Assembly (NCBI GenBank): GCA_935421135.1
Contig: OW285188.1
Coordinates: forward strand, 1,509,001-1,573,000
Length of the DNA: 64,000 nucleotides
DNA from: Bugulina stolonifera
Lineage: Eukaryota > Bryozoa > Gymnolaemata > Cheilostomatida > Bugulidae
Reading direction: 5' to 3'
Below, in pieces: positions 23,506-36,400 of this stretch. The stretch's first letter is position 1; each line of letters starts with the position of its first letter. A program made the translations under genes and the position numbers. Under the pieces are notes generated by a model. The model was not told the origin of the DNA and searched no databases. It saw nothing but the letters and a program-made list of their open reading frames with translations.

Positions 23506-25130
23506 CGCATGATCTGAAAGTGGCTTCCTAGTCTCCACTAAAGCACCTCAAGAAAAATTACCATCAATTTCAAGAATTACTCTTAGACTTTCTCTCGTAG
23601 AGTTCAAAACAAAAATGTGCTATGATGTAGCCGGTACACTTTCTACACCCGTAGTTGTTTAGTCACGGTAGTCACGACTAGTAGTTTGCTAGGCTGAAGT
23701 CTATTGCTGTGAAGCCCAAGTACCAAGGCCTATTTTTATGGAATGGCCATTTCGCCTAGTTTGTCCAAAACAATGGATCGTTGAAACCTAGGCTAATCTT
23801 TGTTATTACATTATTACATGCAATTTTCTAAAACTTATCAAATGTATTAGCTGGACAGAATTTATGGCTCTATAATCCACATCTTATTTCTCCTATTGGC
23901 ATCTTTTGGCTCACAAATGAATAAAGAAAGAAGTCAAACACATTCCATTGTAGCTCACACAAGATTATGGGAGTAGTCCCCCCAATGGTTCTATGCAGAT
24001 GACAGGACCTGGCTTGATTGCTTCCCCAAAAATATTGTTGTAGACTGACAGGAATTTGTGACTGTTCGAAAAAGACAGTTTGAAACAGGACCTTTCACAA
24101 CCGGACAGTTCAGCACCGGACAATTTGAGATTAAATTAATTAATTAGAACTAATTATCTGTGCGTTGTGTTCTTCTAAATGTAGTCTACACAGTTTCGAA
24201 CTGACCGGTTGTGAAATGTCCTGTTTCGAACTGCCTTCTTCGAAATGTCCCTTTACCAGAGTGTGCATAACATTGTAAAACATACGCAGAGGGCAGAAGT
24301 ACCAATTGCTTGACAGTATCTCACAATTACATGTATAACACAGCCGATACTAAAGAGGGCTTGGCAGCATTACTAAAGTGACAGCCCTTCACCAAACCAC
24401 TGTTTATGTGTAATACAGATGGACATGTGTAGCATCGAACAAACTGTTTTTATGTATGACATCACATTTATTGTGCAATTAAAAATTGTGCTTGCTTGTG
24501 GAATACATCTTGCCTGCAGTCTTCACTGTACATGACATAGTATCTCTGTAGCTATGTGGTGTTTCCTCGAGATGTTACACAATATAAGACCCGGAGGTCA
24601 TTTACTGAGGTCGTCTACATCATATCCATGAGGTGTCATTGCTACCCTTCCTAGCTACTTTATGATGATGATGATGCAGCAAGGGGTACTGAATGGCACA
24701 CTTAGACTCAGAAGACATTAATTTCTCCTCAACTCAAAATTAATGGTCTGTTTGTCTACAAAAATTATTCTGGAGCCAAATCTAAACTATAATATTCTAA
24801 CTTCTAAGTAACAAATGAACAAATTGAAGAGAGAGTCTCCCCAGCCTCTACCTACTGAACGGCTAATCATAATGAGGCGGAACAGAGAAATGAAATGATA
24901 TCATGGTACGGCCCAGTTACCTACTACGTTGTTTAGAGTAACAGACTAAATACATGTACACATCACAGATATAATACCTGCTGTCTGTCTAATAAATATA
25001 AATTATGATTATTACTTAAACATGAACATTCACATGTACATGTGTACTGTGTAGGCCTATGTTATGTATAGCAATAGACAGTCAACAATGTGGTGTATGC
25101 TTAACTAGGCGTACATGTACATGCATATTA
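23506..25130. other. Intergenic stretch; no supported gene
   Basis: Apart from the small inverted repeat listed separately, I see no convincing exon. A short minus-strand frame around 24610-24650 looks vaguely coding but lacks support. Confidence 0.4.
24060..24255. mobile_element. Small MITE with internal palindrome
   Basis: The left half (TTGAAACAGGACCTTTCACA) recurs inverted in the right half (TGTGAAATGTCCTGTTTCGAA), with the motif ACCGG/CCGGT on both sides. About 190 bp, no coding capacity. Confidence 0.65.
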
Positions 25131-25237
25131 CACGATTAAATTTGTTGGTATGGGTTCCGTGTGCATGTCATGCCAATGAAACATATGTTTCGTACATTAA
25201 TATGCATATTGAGTTGTAAATATACAATACAATGCAA

Positions 25238-25315
25238 CACAACACAATGCAATGCAATGCAATGCAATGCAATGCAATGCAATGCAATGCAATGCAATGC
25301 AATACAATACAATAG
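25238..25315. repeat. AATGC microsatellite
   Basis: About 14 near-perfect pentamer copies with flanking AATAC/AACAC variants. Confidence 0.95.
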
Positions 25316-25743
25316 TGTCATACTGTATTGTATACATTTCATTGCATTTTGTTGTCCTCTGTTGTTTTGCCAGTCTATTAAGTCTTTCATAAATTTGTCT
25401 TTTGTTTCTATATTAGTTGAGCCTACAGAAAACTTCCTACCTGTCAAACCCATATCTTCTGAACTCTCCCCCCCCCCCCACCCCCAACTGAACTTCTACC
25501 ACCCCCCTCCCATCCCATATCATCGATTACTTCAGTTTTGCATGGACAATAGAAGTATCAGCTTGCATCCTAATTTATTTTGCTTAGAAATATTAACTAT
25601 AAACAAATAAATACTATGTACAGAAATGTTCACCGGGTCCTTTCTACAAGTATGTTTAAACAAATGTACATTTATACAATTCAACTCAACAATCAACATG
25701 AAAATGAGTTAGTCTGCTGCGCATGTCTCTTGACGCGTAGCTG

Positions 25744-26849
25744 TCATTGCAGGAAGCCATATATAAGCATTTCACAAAGTTGTTTGTCTAAATATCTACA
25801 TGGCGGGTGTCTTATTCTACGGCTATTTCTACGACCTCCAGTAGTCCTTGACCTAGACCCAGAACTCAGTTTTATCCTCCTTAATCTGTGTGGTGTGGAA
25901 GTGAGGCTATTGGCTGACTGAGTTAGAGAAGAAAAGACTAGAGACTGCTCTGCTGTGCCTGGAATAATACGTACAACAAGTTATAACTCCGTTGAATCCA
26001 CATGGTATCTACATGTGCATGCTATGCCATGGTATCCACATGTTATCTACTTGGTATCTACATGGTATCTACATGGTATCCACATGGTATCCACATGGTA
26101 TCCACATGTTATCCACATGTTATCCACATGTTATCCACATGGTCTCTACATGGTATCCGCGTGGCATCCACGTGGTATCCACACAGTATCACATTTTATC
26201 CACATGTTATCCACATGTTATCCACATGTTATTTACATGGTATCTACATGTTATCCACATGGTATCTACAGGGTATCCACATGGTATTTACATGGTATCC
26301 ACATAGCATCTGCATGGTGTCCATATGGTATCCATGTGGTATCTGCACTGGAGATAAAGATGATCCTCTGACCCACTGATCCACAGCTAAAGGACAACTA
26401 AATCTTTCTAAAACATTTCAATCCAAAGCCGTTGAGTGTTTGGAGATTTGTGAAAGTGTGAATTTACCAGGCTAGACAGCAGTGATTTCACGTGTGGGTA
26501 GGATATACATCTAGGTAGGATGTACACCTATCTACATGCTGTACATTATGTAATATATGTAATACATTTCATGTAGATGCACATGTGATATATTCTATTC
26601 AGCTGTAGCAAGGCACAACCATCTCTCACCTGTATTAATATTACTAGAGATGGGCACTGCCTCTGAGCTCTGTAATAGAAGAGAAAGTAGTAGTGTCGCA
26701 GTAAATAATAGATGTAAACCATGTCTTGATGTAGAGGAGCTACTAGATGTTGGATGGACTATCAGACATCTACAGGAAGTACTATGTGAGTGACTCCGTC
26801 TTTCCTCGTACCGATCACTGTAGTGATTTTGTTCGGTTAATAGTCTCAT
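25744..26849 (-). CDS. Small two-exon gene: 129-aa predicted signal-anchored or secreted peptide precursor
   Basis: Exons 26630-26849 and 25744-25913 on the minus strand, joined across a GT-AG intron in frame, stop TGA. ATG is preceded by an acceptor at 26859 (TTGCAG), so a 5' non-coding exon probably exists. Residues about 46-60 form a hydrophobic segment (LLFTATLLLSLLLQ) ending in SSEAVP, compatible with a signal peptide or type II anchor after a polar N-terminus with a Cys-rich spot. The C-terminal half is basic, with several dibasic sites including GGRR, which is the layout of an amidated peptide precursor, and ends in a short Cys-containing segment. No family recognised. The large intron contains the 12-bp minisatellite 26005-26345. 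The splice model is my reading; a different acceptor 4 bp upstream would give an early stop. Confidence 0.5.
26005..26345. repeat. 12-bp minisatellite (TATCCACATGGT)
   Basis: About 27 tandem copies with GG/TT alternation in the core (ACATGG or ACATGT). All three plus-strand frames stay open through it, which is a repeat artefact. Confidence 0.95.
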
Positions 26850-26937
26850 TCTCCTACACTGCAACAGACAGTTACATGACAAGATTAGAAAGAAGTGTGA
26901 ATCTGTACACATAGCCTTAGCTAATTAGTACAGCAGG

Positions 26938-28055
26938 CCGGGGGGGGGGGAGGGGGAGGGGAGGGTGGCAGTATAACACGAGTATCCATGTATGGCTTAT
27001 TCTAATGTTGTTGGTAACAGACAGTCAGGGACATATTTATATACATGTGCATATACGTTGTATATCGTAACTACATTTTCCACATAATACGCATGTAGCC
27101 CAGTATCTCCAAGATAACTATTTTAGAGCTGTTTCGGCAACACAACTGTTATATTATGAATACATTACAACATCTCAATTACATAAAATATTATCCTATT
27201 CTCTCACAGTAACAGCAACTATTCTCATAAGATATGGGGTGAGTTTGTTCAAACTAGTGTACATAGAGGTAGTGTACATGTATATGTCGCTGTAGTAGTA
27301 GTGTTTATGTCACTGTAGAGGTAGTGTTTATGTCACTGTAGAGGTAGTGTATATGTTACTGTAGAGGTAGTGACGGTAGTGTATATTATATAATTATGTA
27401 ATACAAGTGGAATATTTCAACAGGTTAAAATGAGTCTTTCTAGTATATCAATTAACTGGATTAACTACTAACTGGATTAACTACTGGCTGCATACTGTTG
27501 TCACAAGTATCTATATTACTTACTTCACACTTCATATTTCTTTTATAACAATATAATAATCCAAGAGGGTGTCCTATCCAGTCTATTAGCATGTCTGTCT
27601 ACGTGAATGTATGTGGAGAAGATCCCATTGCTCATTTCTTTTATACTAGTATAAAAATGCTATCATGTGATGTCACTTAGAATGTGGCATCCTATTGGAT
27701 AACATGTCCATAATCATTAAATATCACTCAATACTCATAGCAATACTACATACAATATAAAATGTCTCAAACTATAAAATACACTATATAATATATACTC
27801 CTATAGTTTATAGTTCAAAATATTATATGTAAATAAGAGGAAGTATAATATACTCTCCCTGATTTATACCACCATAAAATAAAGTGGTACAGGCACATAA
27901 TTATACTGTACGCTGGATTTTATTCGCGTGATTTTAATTTAACGTTTTAACGAGGGGATTGAACTCGTTAAAAAATAATTCGTATTAGTAAACTATTAGT
28001 TAACCATATTCACCTGTTGTTTTTATTAGCCTACAGCATTGATGGCTAATTTTCA
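26938..28055. other. Intergenic stretch with G-run and short repeats; no gene seen
   Basis: A G-rich run at 26938-26966 could form a quadruplex. A short repeat of GTAGAGGTAGTGTTTATGTC type lies at 27268-27375. The rest is AT-rich and featureless. Confidence 0.45.
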
Positions 28056-28059
28056 GCGT

Positions 28060-28441
28060 GAAGCCGCTACTGATCTGATAGCTCAAGTGGTAGTGTTCGA
28101 CTGTCATCCCAATGGACGTAGGTTTGAATCTCACTGAGGCACTATACTTTTTTTCATTTTTTCATAGGATTAGTGCTATACAATACTAATTTCATCTGTA
28201 GCTGTCACATAGGATTGCTGCAAGTGCAATTTTTTATTCAACTATAGGTATTGCCTTAAGATTGCATGCACAGTGTAAAGGACTACAGGGAAGCACTTTT
28301 TTTGCAGTATACTAATCTGAAGTTTATCATTTGGAGATTACTATACAATGTTTTGGACTTTTGTACCTTCACACTTTGTATCACCACATTTTACCACAGC
28401 CCTGTACCTTCGTGGTCGTTAAATTGAAATTGAAATTGAAT
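28060..28441 (+). mobile_element. tRNA-derived SINE
   Basis: The head (about 28072-28142) keeps tRNA promoter-like boxes: GATAGCTCAAGTGGTAGTG (A box/D arm) and GGTTTGAATCTCACTGAG (B box/T arm), but the arms no longer pair as a functional tRNA. A non-tRNA body follows and the element ends in three TTGAAA repeats at about 28422-28441, as is common for SINE tails. Confidence 0.7.
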
Positions 28442-28574
28442 ACACGTTATGCCCTTCTCAAGCCCATTTTTACCAAAATCGTTTTCTTTCAAGCGCGTGC
28501 TTAAAACCCAGAGTACAGTGGCGGAGAAAATTTAAAACCTTTTAGTGTTAATAATTTATTTATTACATATACAG

Positions 28575-28870
28575 CATATTATACATGTAATATATTGCCA
28601 TTACATGTATATACATTGTACATGTAATATATCGCTATTACATGTATATACATTGTACATGTAATAATTATTGCTATTGCGTCTATATACATGTGATGCT
28701 GTAGATTGCTATTGCATGTACATATATATACATGTATATACGTGTAATATGTATTGCTATTGAATGTATATAGGCGTACATGTAATATAATTATTGCGAT
28801 TACATCATGTACATGTACCTCATGTATATACATTGTATATACATGTACATATATGTATATACATTATAAT
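28575..28870. repeat. Irregular ACATGTA-rich minisatellite
   Basis: Approximate 43-bp units with TACATGTAATATATTGCTAT and TGTATATACATTG; palindromic TACATGTA in each unit. Confidence 0.8.
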
Positions 28871-28879
28871 ACATGTTAT

Positions 28880-30438
28880 TATTATTGTTGGTGTTATTAT
28901 GACATGACATTACTAACCAACAAATGCTGCATGTGATGGTAAACACACCATGCAAACCATAAATATATATTGTAATTTGTAGTCTGGTATAGATTCTACA
29001 ACTCCCAATATTATATATATACAGCATATAAATACATTACCAGCCCTACAGCTTTACATATATTCCAGGTTTCTCAGTAAACTATATGTAATGATTAATT
29101 GTGAGAAATAGATTATAAATAATAATATAAATAATTATATAAATAATAATATAAATAATAATATGAATAATTACATTGTAAACACGACCATTTCTGACTT
29201 GCAATAATGTAAACAGGATTCAACTGTGGAACTGAGAGTAAATAGCTCTAAAACCTATCTTTGTTGTGCAGTTTGGACCGATACCTAGATTTTGAAATTT
29301 TCTGTGTATCTTAGCCTGGATTTATCAAAATATAAAAAATTATGCAATAGTAAACTCTAAATATAGAAAGATCATCACCCTAACTATAACTAAACACATA
29401 GTTTCACAGAATGCTTCTCATCACTGCATAGTAATATGTTTACTGAAAGTGTTACTATAATAGATCGTTGAAATATCCCTGAACTAGGTTAGACAGGCTC
29501 CAGTTTTATAATTAATCACCTTGTCAAGGTGTCAAGGTGTTGTTACTCCATTGCCAATTCTATCTGTATAAATAGCAACTTTGTCACCTACTAACAGGTA
29601 TCATAAAACTGTGTATGTCTTCACAAGTACAACCCTCATTAGCATGAATATTTTGAGAATAATATCATCCATCCACAGTATATTCCTAATAAAATTCAAA
29701 ACACAAGCGCATATCATATACTACATAATTTTTATGTAAGTAGCACATAGCATATACTACACATGTGAGTAGCATAGCATATACATGTACTATACATGTG
29801 AGTAGCACATAGCATATATACTAACACTGTAGTTATTCCTCCCAATTAGCCAATACATTCTCTTACTTTCCATGAAATTGACCAACACACTACCACCTTC
29901 AATCATGTTGAACTGAGTGTAGGCGTATTACAAAACATTTATTCAATTACGGAAGACAAAAATATAAATATGAAATAATGTTGTCGTGTAAATAAAATAT
30001 GTGCTCCAGTTTAAACTGCTCAATCCAGCACCTGCCTCGCTAAGCTGAAGCTAGAATAATTGTTGTGTTGTTTTATTCTGGATAAAATAACCACTAGAGC
30101 ACTTGTTACCAGAAAAAATTATACTATTATGAGTAAACAATCCAACAGCATATAATAACGAATCATTTTTGTTAATGAAATATATATGTGATATGTTGTG
30201 TTTAAAATAAATGCATGTACATCCATGCATACGTACATGTATCTCATAGTTGTGAGACTGGAAATATTTTTAATAAAATAATGTGTAGAAATAATATAAG
30301 AACTGGAGAATGTCTATTGTCACCATCAATATATATGTTCAAAAAGTATCTATCAGGCAAAGATATATTCTATGGCGATAAATAAATGATAATGATTATA
30401 TTATAGTATAGAAATGTTATCCTGATTACAATCAGCAT
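28880..30438. other. 3' flank of the NACHT/WD gene; no gene seen
   Basis: AT-rich, with an AATAATATAAAT run at 29115-29175 and an irregular CATAGCATATAC repeat at 29710-29820. No convincing exon on either strand. Confidence 0.45.
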
Positions 30439-33400
30439 CTATTCCTCGTCACTAGAGTCGCTGTCGATTGTCTCCCCCATGATATTCTCACCTTTGTCTG
30501 CCATGCTGTCACCGCTGTTATCAATCAACCTTAGCGATACAACTGATAGCGAGTCTTTGAGGCCAAAGCAGAGCAGCTGTCCCTCCATTGCCACTGTCAT
30601 GGCACTGATACGGGTGTCTGGTGTGTAGACTGCTAACACCACCCCTTTATCCAGATCCCACATTGATATATCCCCTGCATATATGATAGCCCGGCTTCCC
30701 CCTTTCAACATGAATATTTTATTCATGCCAAACTGGAAGTCCATTCCACTGTAGCCTTGTAACTTCCGCAACGAGCTTCTCTTAAAAGGCTCCCAAATAC
30801 GTAATTCACAGTTGCCTTTACCAAACAGTATTATCTGAGCATCGTCACTGATGCCGACAGCACAGACATCTTTTTCGTTCTTTAGACGTTTGTGGACTGT
30901 ACCCTCAAAACAATCCCATAGGGTCACATAGCTCACCTACATAATATAAACAGTATAGTTCAATAATGTGGAGAGAGCTGATATAAAATAATATTATATT
31001 GTGTTATCAAAAATAGGCCCTTCCCATGATAGTTGCTATAACAACCATATCAGGTAGTGACTATACCACAAGCAGACCAGGAGGAGTACCAAAATAATAT
31101 AAATACTTGATATAATACATGTACTCCTACATGATCATGTCTGGGGGTACAACTTTAACACATGACCATGTATTAGTAATGGTTATAAATCAGTGTAGGC
31201 CAGCTGTCCAGTGTTTGATGTACATAGACTAGCTCATATAGATGGGCTACACAGTGACCGCTGGCTACCCCCTAGCTTGCTATGATGTAAGCAAATGGAC
31301 ATAACTCTATCATACTGTCATACAATGCAGTTACTAAATATGCTACACTCTACTGACATTTGCATGATTACAGTAATTGGAGAGCAAAAGAACGGCTTTG
31401 GTCAGCAACTGAAGGATCCACCTTCGTAATTTATAATTAGTTTCTCTACTGCAATACAAAGTCTGATATTATGCTAATCATTGGCATTAATAAACAGTTC
31501 AATGCAATGTGACGTTCAATAACTACTAGAAGCGCTACGGGCTATACAATGGAGTTGGACTTCAGACGTCTCCCATTTAAACACCTTCAACTTTCTCTAA
31601 TAATATCTCAAACACAAAAGTAACCCATTAAGAGTTATTTACAGACAAGCAAGCTATCAGAAGACATTGCCCTAGAGGAGGAGATGAGGTTGATATTACA
31701 TTCGCTCACTACAAAAGTATTTCAGCATGAGCAGCATGGCTGAAGGGTCAAAGACCAGCATCAGTTCAGAAAATTATAGTTTTGCACCAACAGACCTCCA
31801 GTGTGACTGGCTGATAGCTGCACTTTAGTGTGTATAGCATGTTTTGCAACAGATGGTTGCTTGGCAACTCAATTTATAAATATACAATTGCATGTATCCA
31901 AACCCACACAAGAGAATAAAACACCTACTAAAACTATCACACTGTTAGAAGAAGGCTCAGACTTCGGAAATTAGCTTAGAAGTGCAAGATAATTCTCTTC
32001 ATTATACTATCAAGTGTACAACGTATCACTAAATATTAGCTAATTGTGGGGGAGGCACTTGAATAAACACAAACAAAGTGCATACTAGACATGCATAAGC
32101 TGACATATCTAATATGTTATAATGTGCAATATTATACATTGTTATCATATTCCAGGCGAGTGGAACCCTGACATAGAGATACAACATAACAGAGAGAAGT
32201 GCCTCTGCTGCTTATAGTAAAACAACACTGTTATATAACGGTAGTGGTAAAAGACGTGAGCGTGATATGAGCGTGACGTGAGCGTGAAGTGAGAATGAAA
32301 CGGCGTGGGAGAAAAGAAGACAACTCCAACTAAGGTTACGAATGCTAGAAATCAAATTCTTGTTTACCCCCAAACCCCAACCAAGAGCTCTATTTCCGTA
32401 TAGCTCCTCCCTAGTAAAGGTATTCTAACATGAATTGGAGTCGTCTTCACGCTCTCACGTCATTCAACTCTCACGTCACGATCACGTCTTTTACTGCTGC
32501 CTGTTATACTGCACAGTAGTGTACCTTGTCATCTTCATCGTAGTTGGTGTGCACAAGGTAGCTGCCATCATGAGTGAGTGCAGCCACATAGAGGTGGAGC
32601 AGAGAGCTCTCATTCTCCAGTGTCTGTATGTGATCCTTCTTCTCCATGTCAAACACACACAGGTGGTGGGAGAAGAATGAGGCTACGACTATCTTCTCGT
32701 CTCCTATACAAGTAAACCACATTCTAGAACTCAAACTATTCCATTATAGGAATTCGTAGGAATATTAGGATTTAAACACACTTCCCTCGCATAGATTCGC
32801 ACTCTCATGAAATGCTGTATGTTCCAGCAGAGCAAACACATTTATAATTTGAAAAACTAACAGCAAGCACTATAATTATAGCACTACAACTGTAGTTGAA
32901 CCCACAGTTACTCCAAGGCTGCAGATCTATACTATGAACCGACCATTATAATGTGAACTGACCACTGTAATATGAACTGACCACTAAGTATGAACTGTTC
33001 TACTCCATTCTCCTTCTCCCTCCTCTTCTCCTCCATCTCCTTCAGCTCTTCCTCCAACTGTGCCTCATGTCTTTTCTGGCGTCTGTCTGAAGACTCTGTC
33101 CGTCTGTCCCATGGTGTCATCTTGGCCGTGTACTGCCGCTTTTTCATGTGCACCAGAGCCTCCTGATTGAGAGTGCTAGCAGTCAGGTCTCCCTTCGACT
33201 GGAACGTTGGTTTGATCCTGTAGGCAATGGATCCTGTGACAAGTTGAACAAGTGGTTGTCAGTTATTTGCCATTCCATTGCACTATAGAATACTACGCTT
33301 GTAAAGACCTCGTGTGTTAAATGTGTTTGGATTAAGAGTTTAAGATCAGCATTGGGTGTACATGAGACCTTATAATACATGATTTATCCACCTCTATTTA

Positions 33401-36400
33401 GAGCCTACTGGCATGTAATGATGTAACGCTTTTTGTTCATTTGTCGAAGCAGACATTCAATCAGAAGCTGCAGTTATTGAACTGCACCACTGAGTGGTAC
33501 TGGTACAGCCAACAGTCCGCCTTTCTATGACATCATCTTTCGCATGTGTACAGTGTATGTACAGTGTATGTGCAGTGTATACGCAGCGCATGCACAGTGC
33601 ATGCACAGTGTATGTACAGTGTAGAATTGATATGCATAGTAGGTCATACCTGTTGCTAGGCTCCAAATATATATCTGGTTCCTGTTCTCTGAAAGGCCCA
33701 TAAGTAGGTCATCATTGAGCAGCTTGAACTCGTGGGCTCGAGACGGGATGATGTATACAGCAGGTACTTTACGTTCAAACCTCTTGGCCCTCAGGTCATA
33801 TATATATACAGACTGGTATATGTTGGAGGAGCCGGTGATGCCCCGATCAGCTGCAGATAGACAGTGATTAGCCTTAGTTACCAACAAACTAAATTAAATA
33901 ATATACATGTACATGTACATATACTGTGGAGTCGAGTGACAGATCATCCCCCAATTGCACACAGGAAATAGAAAAGACAACAGAAATCCATTAGTTACAT
34001 GCAGTTTGCAAGGCCTTTGGTAGGGTAGTGGACTTGGGCAATTGGAGGTGAATCAATTGAAGTGAAGGGGTCATGGTGAGAAGGGGTGGATCAATTAGAG
34101 CAGGGGTGCCCAACCTTTTTTAACTAAAGTACCCCTTAGCAGTTATGTAACAAAGAACGTACCCCTTTGTAGCCCTTTGTAGCGAACAACGTACCCCTTT
34201 GTAGCGAACAACGTACCCCTTTGTAAAACTGTATTTGGTTTAATTCGATTAATGTTACATGTGTGCATTATCTAAATGTGCCAGCTAAACAAGTAAATAA
34301 ATGCAGTATGGCAGGAAATTTTTATTTATTAATTATTTGATGATAATTATTTAACTATGTAATGTAACTTTCATAGATTGCAATGTTTTAGGGTCTTCAC
34401 ACTGGTTTAGCCCAACTTCATTTGCATGAGCGAGCCATTTGATGTTCAGTTCAGTCATAGATAACTATAATTGATAGTCTGTAACAGGAAATCACTGTCC
34501 AAAAAGTATTAAGTTGATAACTTGTTTTGTACTCCCTAGATTTCTAAAATGTACCCCTAGAGGTACATGTACCCCAGGTTGGGAACCCCTGAATTAGAGT
34601 GAGGGGGTCATGGTGAGAAAGAAAATCATGGCACTGCTTGTGGCACATTTGAATAATTAAAATCACCATGTAATATAATACATACACTGTGTGTATAACA
34701 CAATCATAGACCATAGCCTACGTTGTTTTCACATAGAACTAAAACCTTGTGTGGATGAACTAGGATGATGAGCTGTTTGATGTGCTGCAGTTGATACTCT
34801 ACCCCATATAGGCCAAACGTTCAATTGGATCAAGCTAGATAGGCCATACTCCATATAGGCCAAACCCTCAATTGGACCAAACCAGATAAGCCATACTTCA
34901 TATAGGCCAAACGTTCAATTGGACGAAACAAGATTTTACACAAAAGGAAATACGCAAATAATACTTTATTCTGGTGTAATAGCTTAGTACGGTTACACCC
35001 CCCCCCCCCCATGGCTGAACAGGAAGTTACCGATTGGTGAAATTATACGAGTATGATTTTTATATCTACAGTGAAACATTAGAGGGAGCCATAGATATAA
35101 TATAAACACTAGATAGGGCACCCTGTGTTAATGCCCAAATGTCTTATTAAATTGTTGGAAAAACCCACAATGTAACGTGATCTCACCATGGAGTTGCAGG
35201 CATTCATTGATGGCTCACACTATTATGTTATAATGGAATACTGCAGCCTAAACTAGCTCCACTTTAGTTTAAATCAAACACTGCTGCCATAATATTGGTG
35301 TCCTGGCAACTTAATGTCTACGTAGCACATCACCACATGAAGGCCTATCAGCTGGTACTAAACACCACCTATTTACACTGTCTAAAAGTGCTAAAATTTG
35401 CTAATATGAACATGATATAAATACTTCAATAAGTTTCCAAAGTCCTTGGCCTTGAGAATAGTACATTACCTGCTGTCAGCAGGTAATGTACTATTAGCAT
35501 ACATTATCAGGCTGCTGATGACTGTCTTTATAGGAGAGGTGCTATGACTAACACATAACAGTCGCTGGGATATGTTATTTGTGGCAGCATAGGAGAGTGT
35601 TCATATTAACAGCTTTCTGATGTATGAGCTTACACATTCTTTCAACTTGGAGGATCTGTCTAATAGATCTTTAGCGATTTGGCAGAGTTCAGAGACATAG
35701 GGTTGGGTTGTGTTAGACCTCCACAGGTTCTTAATAGATGTTAAGATTAGATCATAAGCTAATGCAAAGTGAAGCATCACTGGAGTATAGAGTGTAAGTG
35801 CATAAGACTACCTGCTGTGCACATGGGCTATTACATGTAGCCTACTTTATATCAATTGGCAAGCTGTAGGCTACCCATGTGTGATGTAATTTATTATAAA
35901 CAGCATGAAGTGCCAATAAACAAGGTTATAACTGTTTTACTCTCCTTTACAGGTTTGCTACTATCTGTGGCACTGTGGTCAACACATGCCTAACAATACG
36001 TTAATGTGTGAGACCAAAACAGCATGCTGCTCCAATCGTTACACTCAGTACTAACTACAAACATTAGAACCAATTAATTGCTTTTAGGGAGTGTGGCAAT
36101 AAACATTTAGCCTCACTTGACGTGTTTCTTCATGGTAATAAATTTGCAAAAGAATGATAATTATGTCAAAACACAAGGACTTTGGAAACTTTGGAAACTT
36201 ATTGAAGTGTACATCATGTTTACGTCATGTACATTAGTAATTTTGAGTACTTTTAGACAGTGTAAATAGGTAGTGTTTAGTACTAGCTGATAGGCCTTCA
36301 TGTGGTAATGTGCTATGTAGTCATCATTTTACCATGCTAATAGTACATTACCTGCTGACAGCAGGTAATGTACTATTCTCAAGGTCAAAGACTTTGGAAA

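Noticed and set aside
28070..28142. tRNA gene
   Set aside because: D- and T-arm sequences are recognisable, but the acceptor and T stems do not pair properly and a SINE body with a TTGAAA tail follows.
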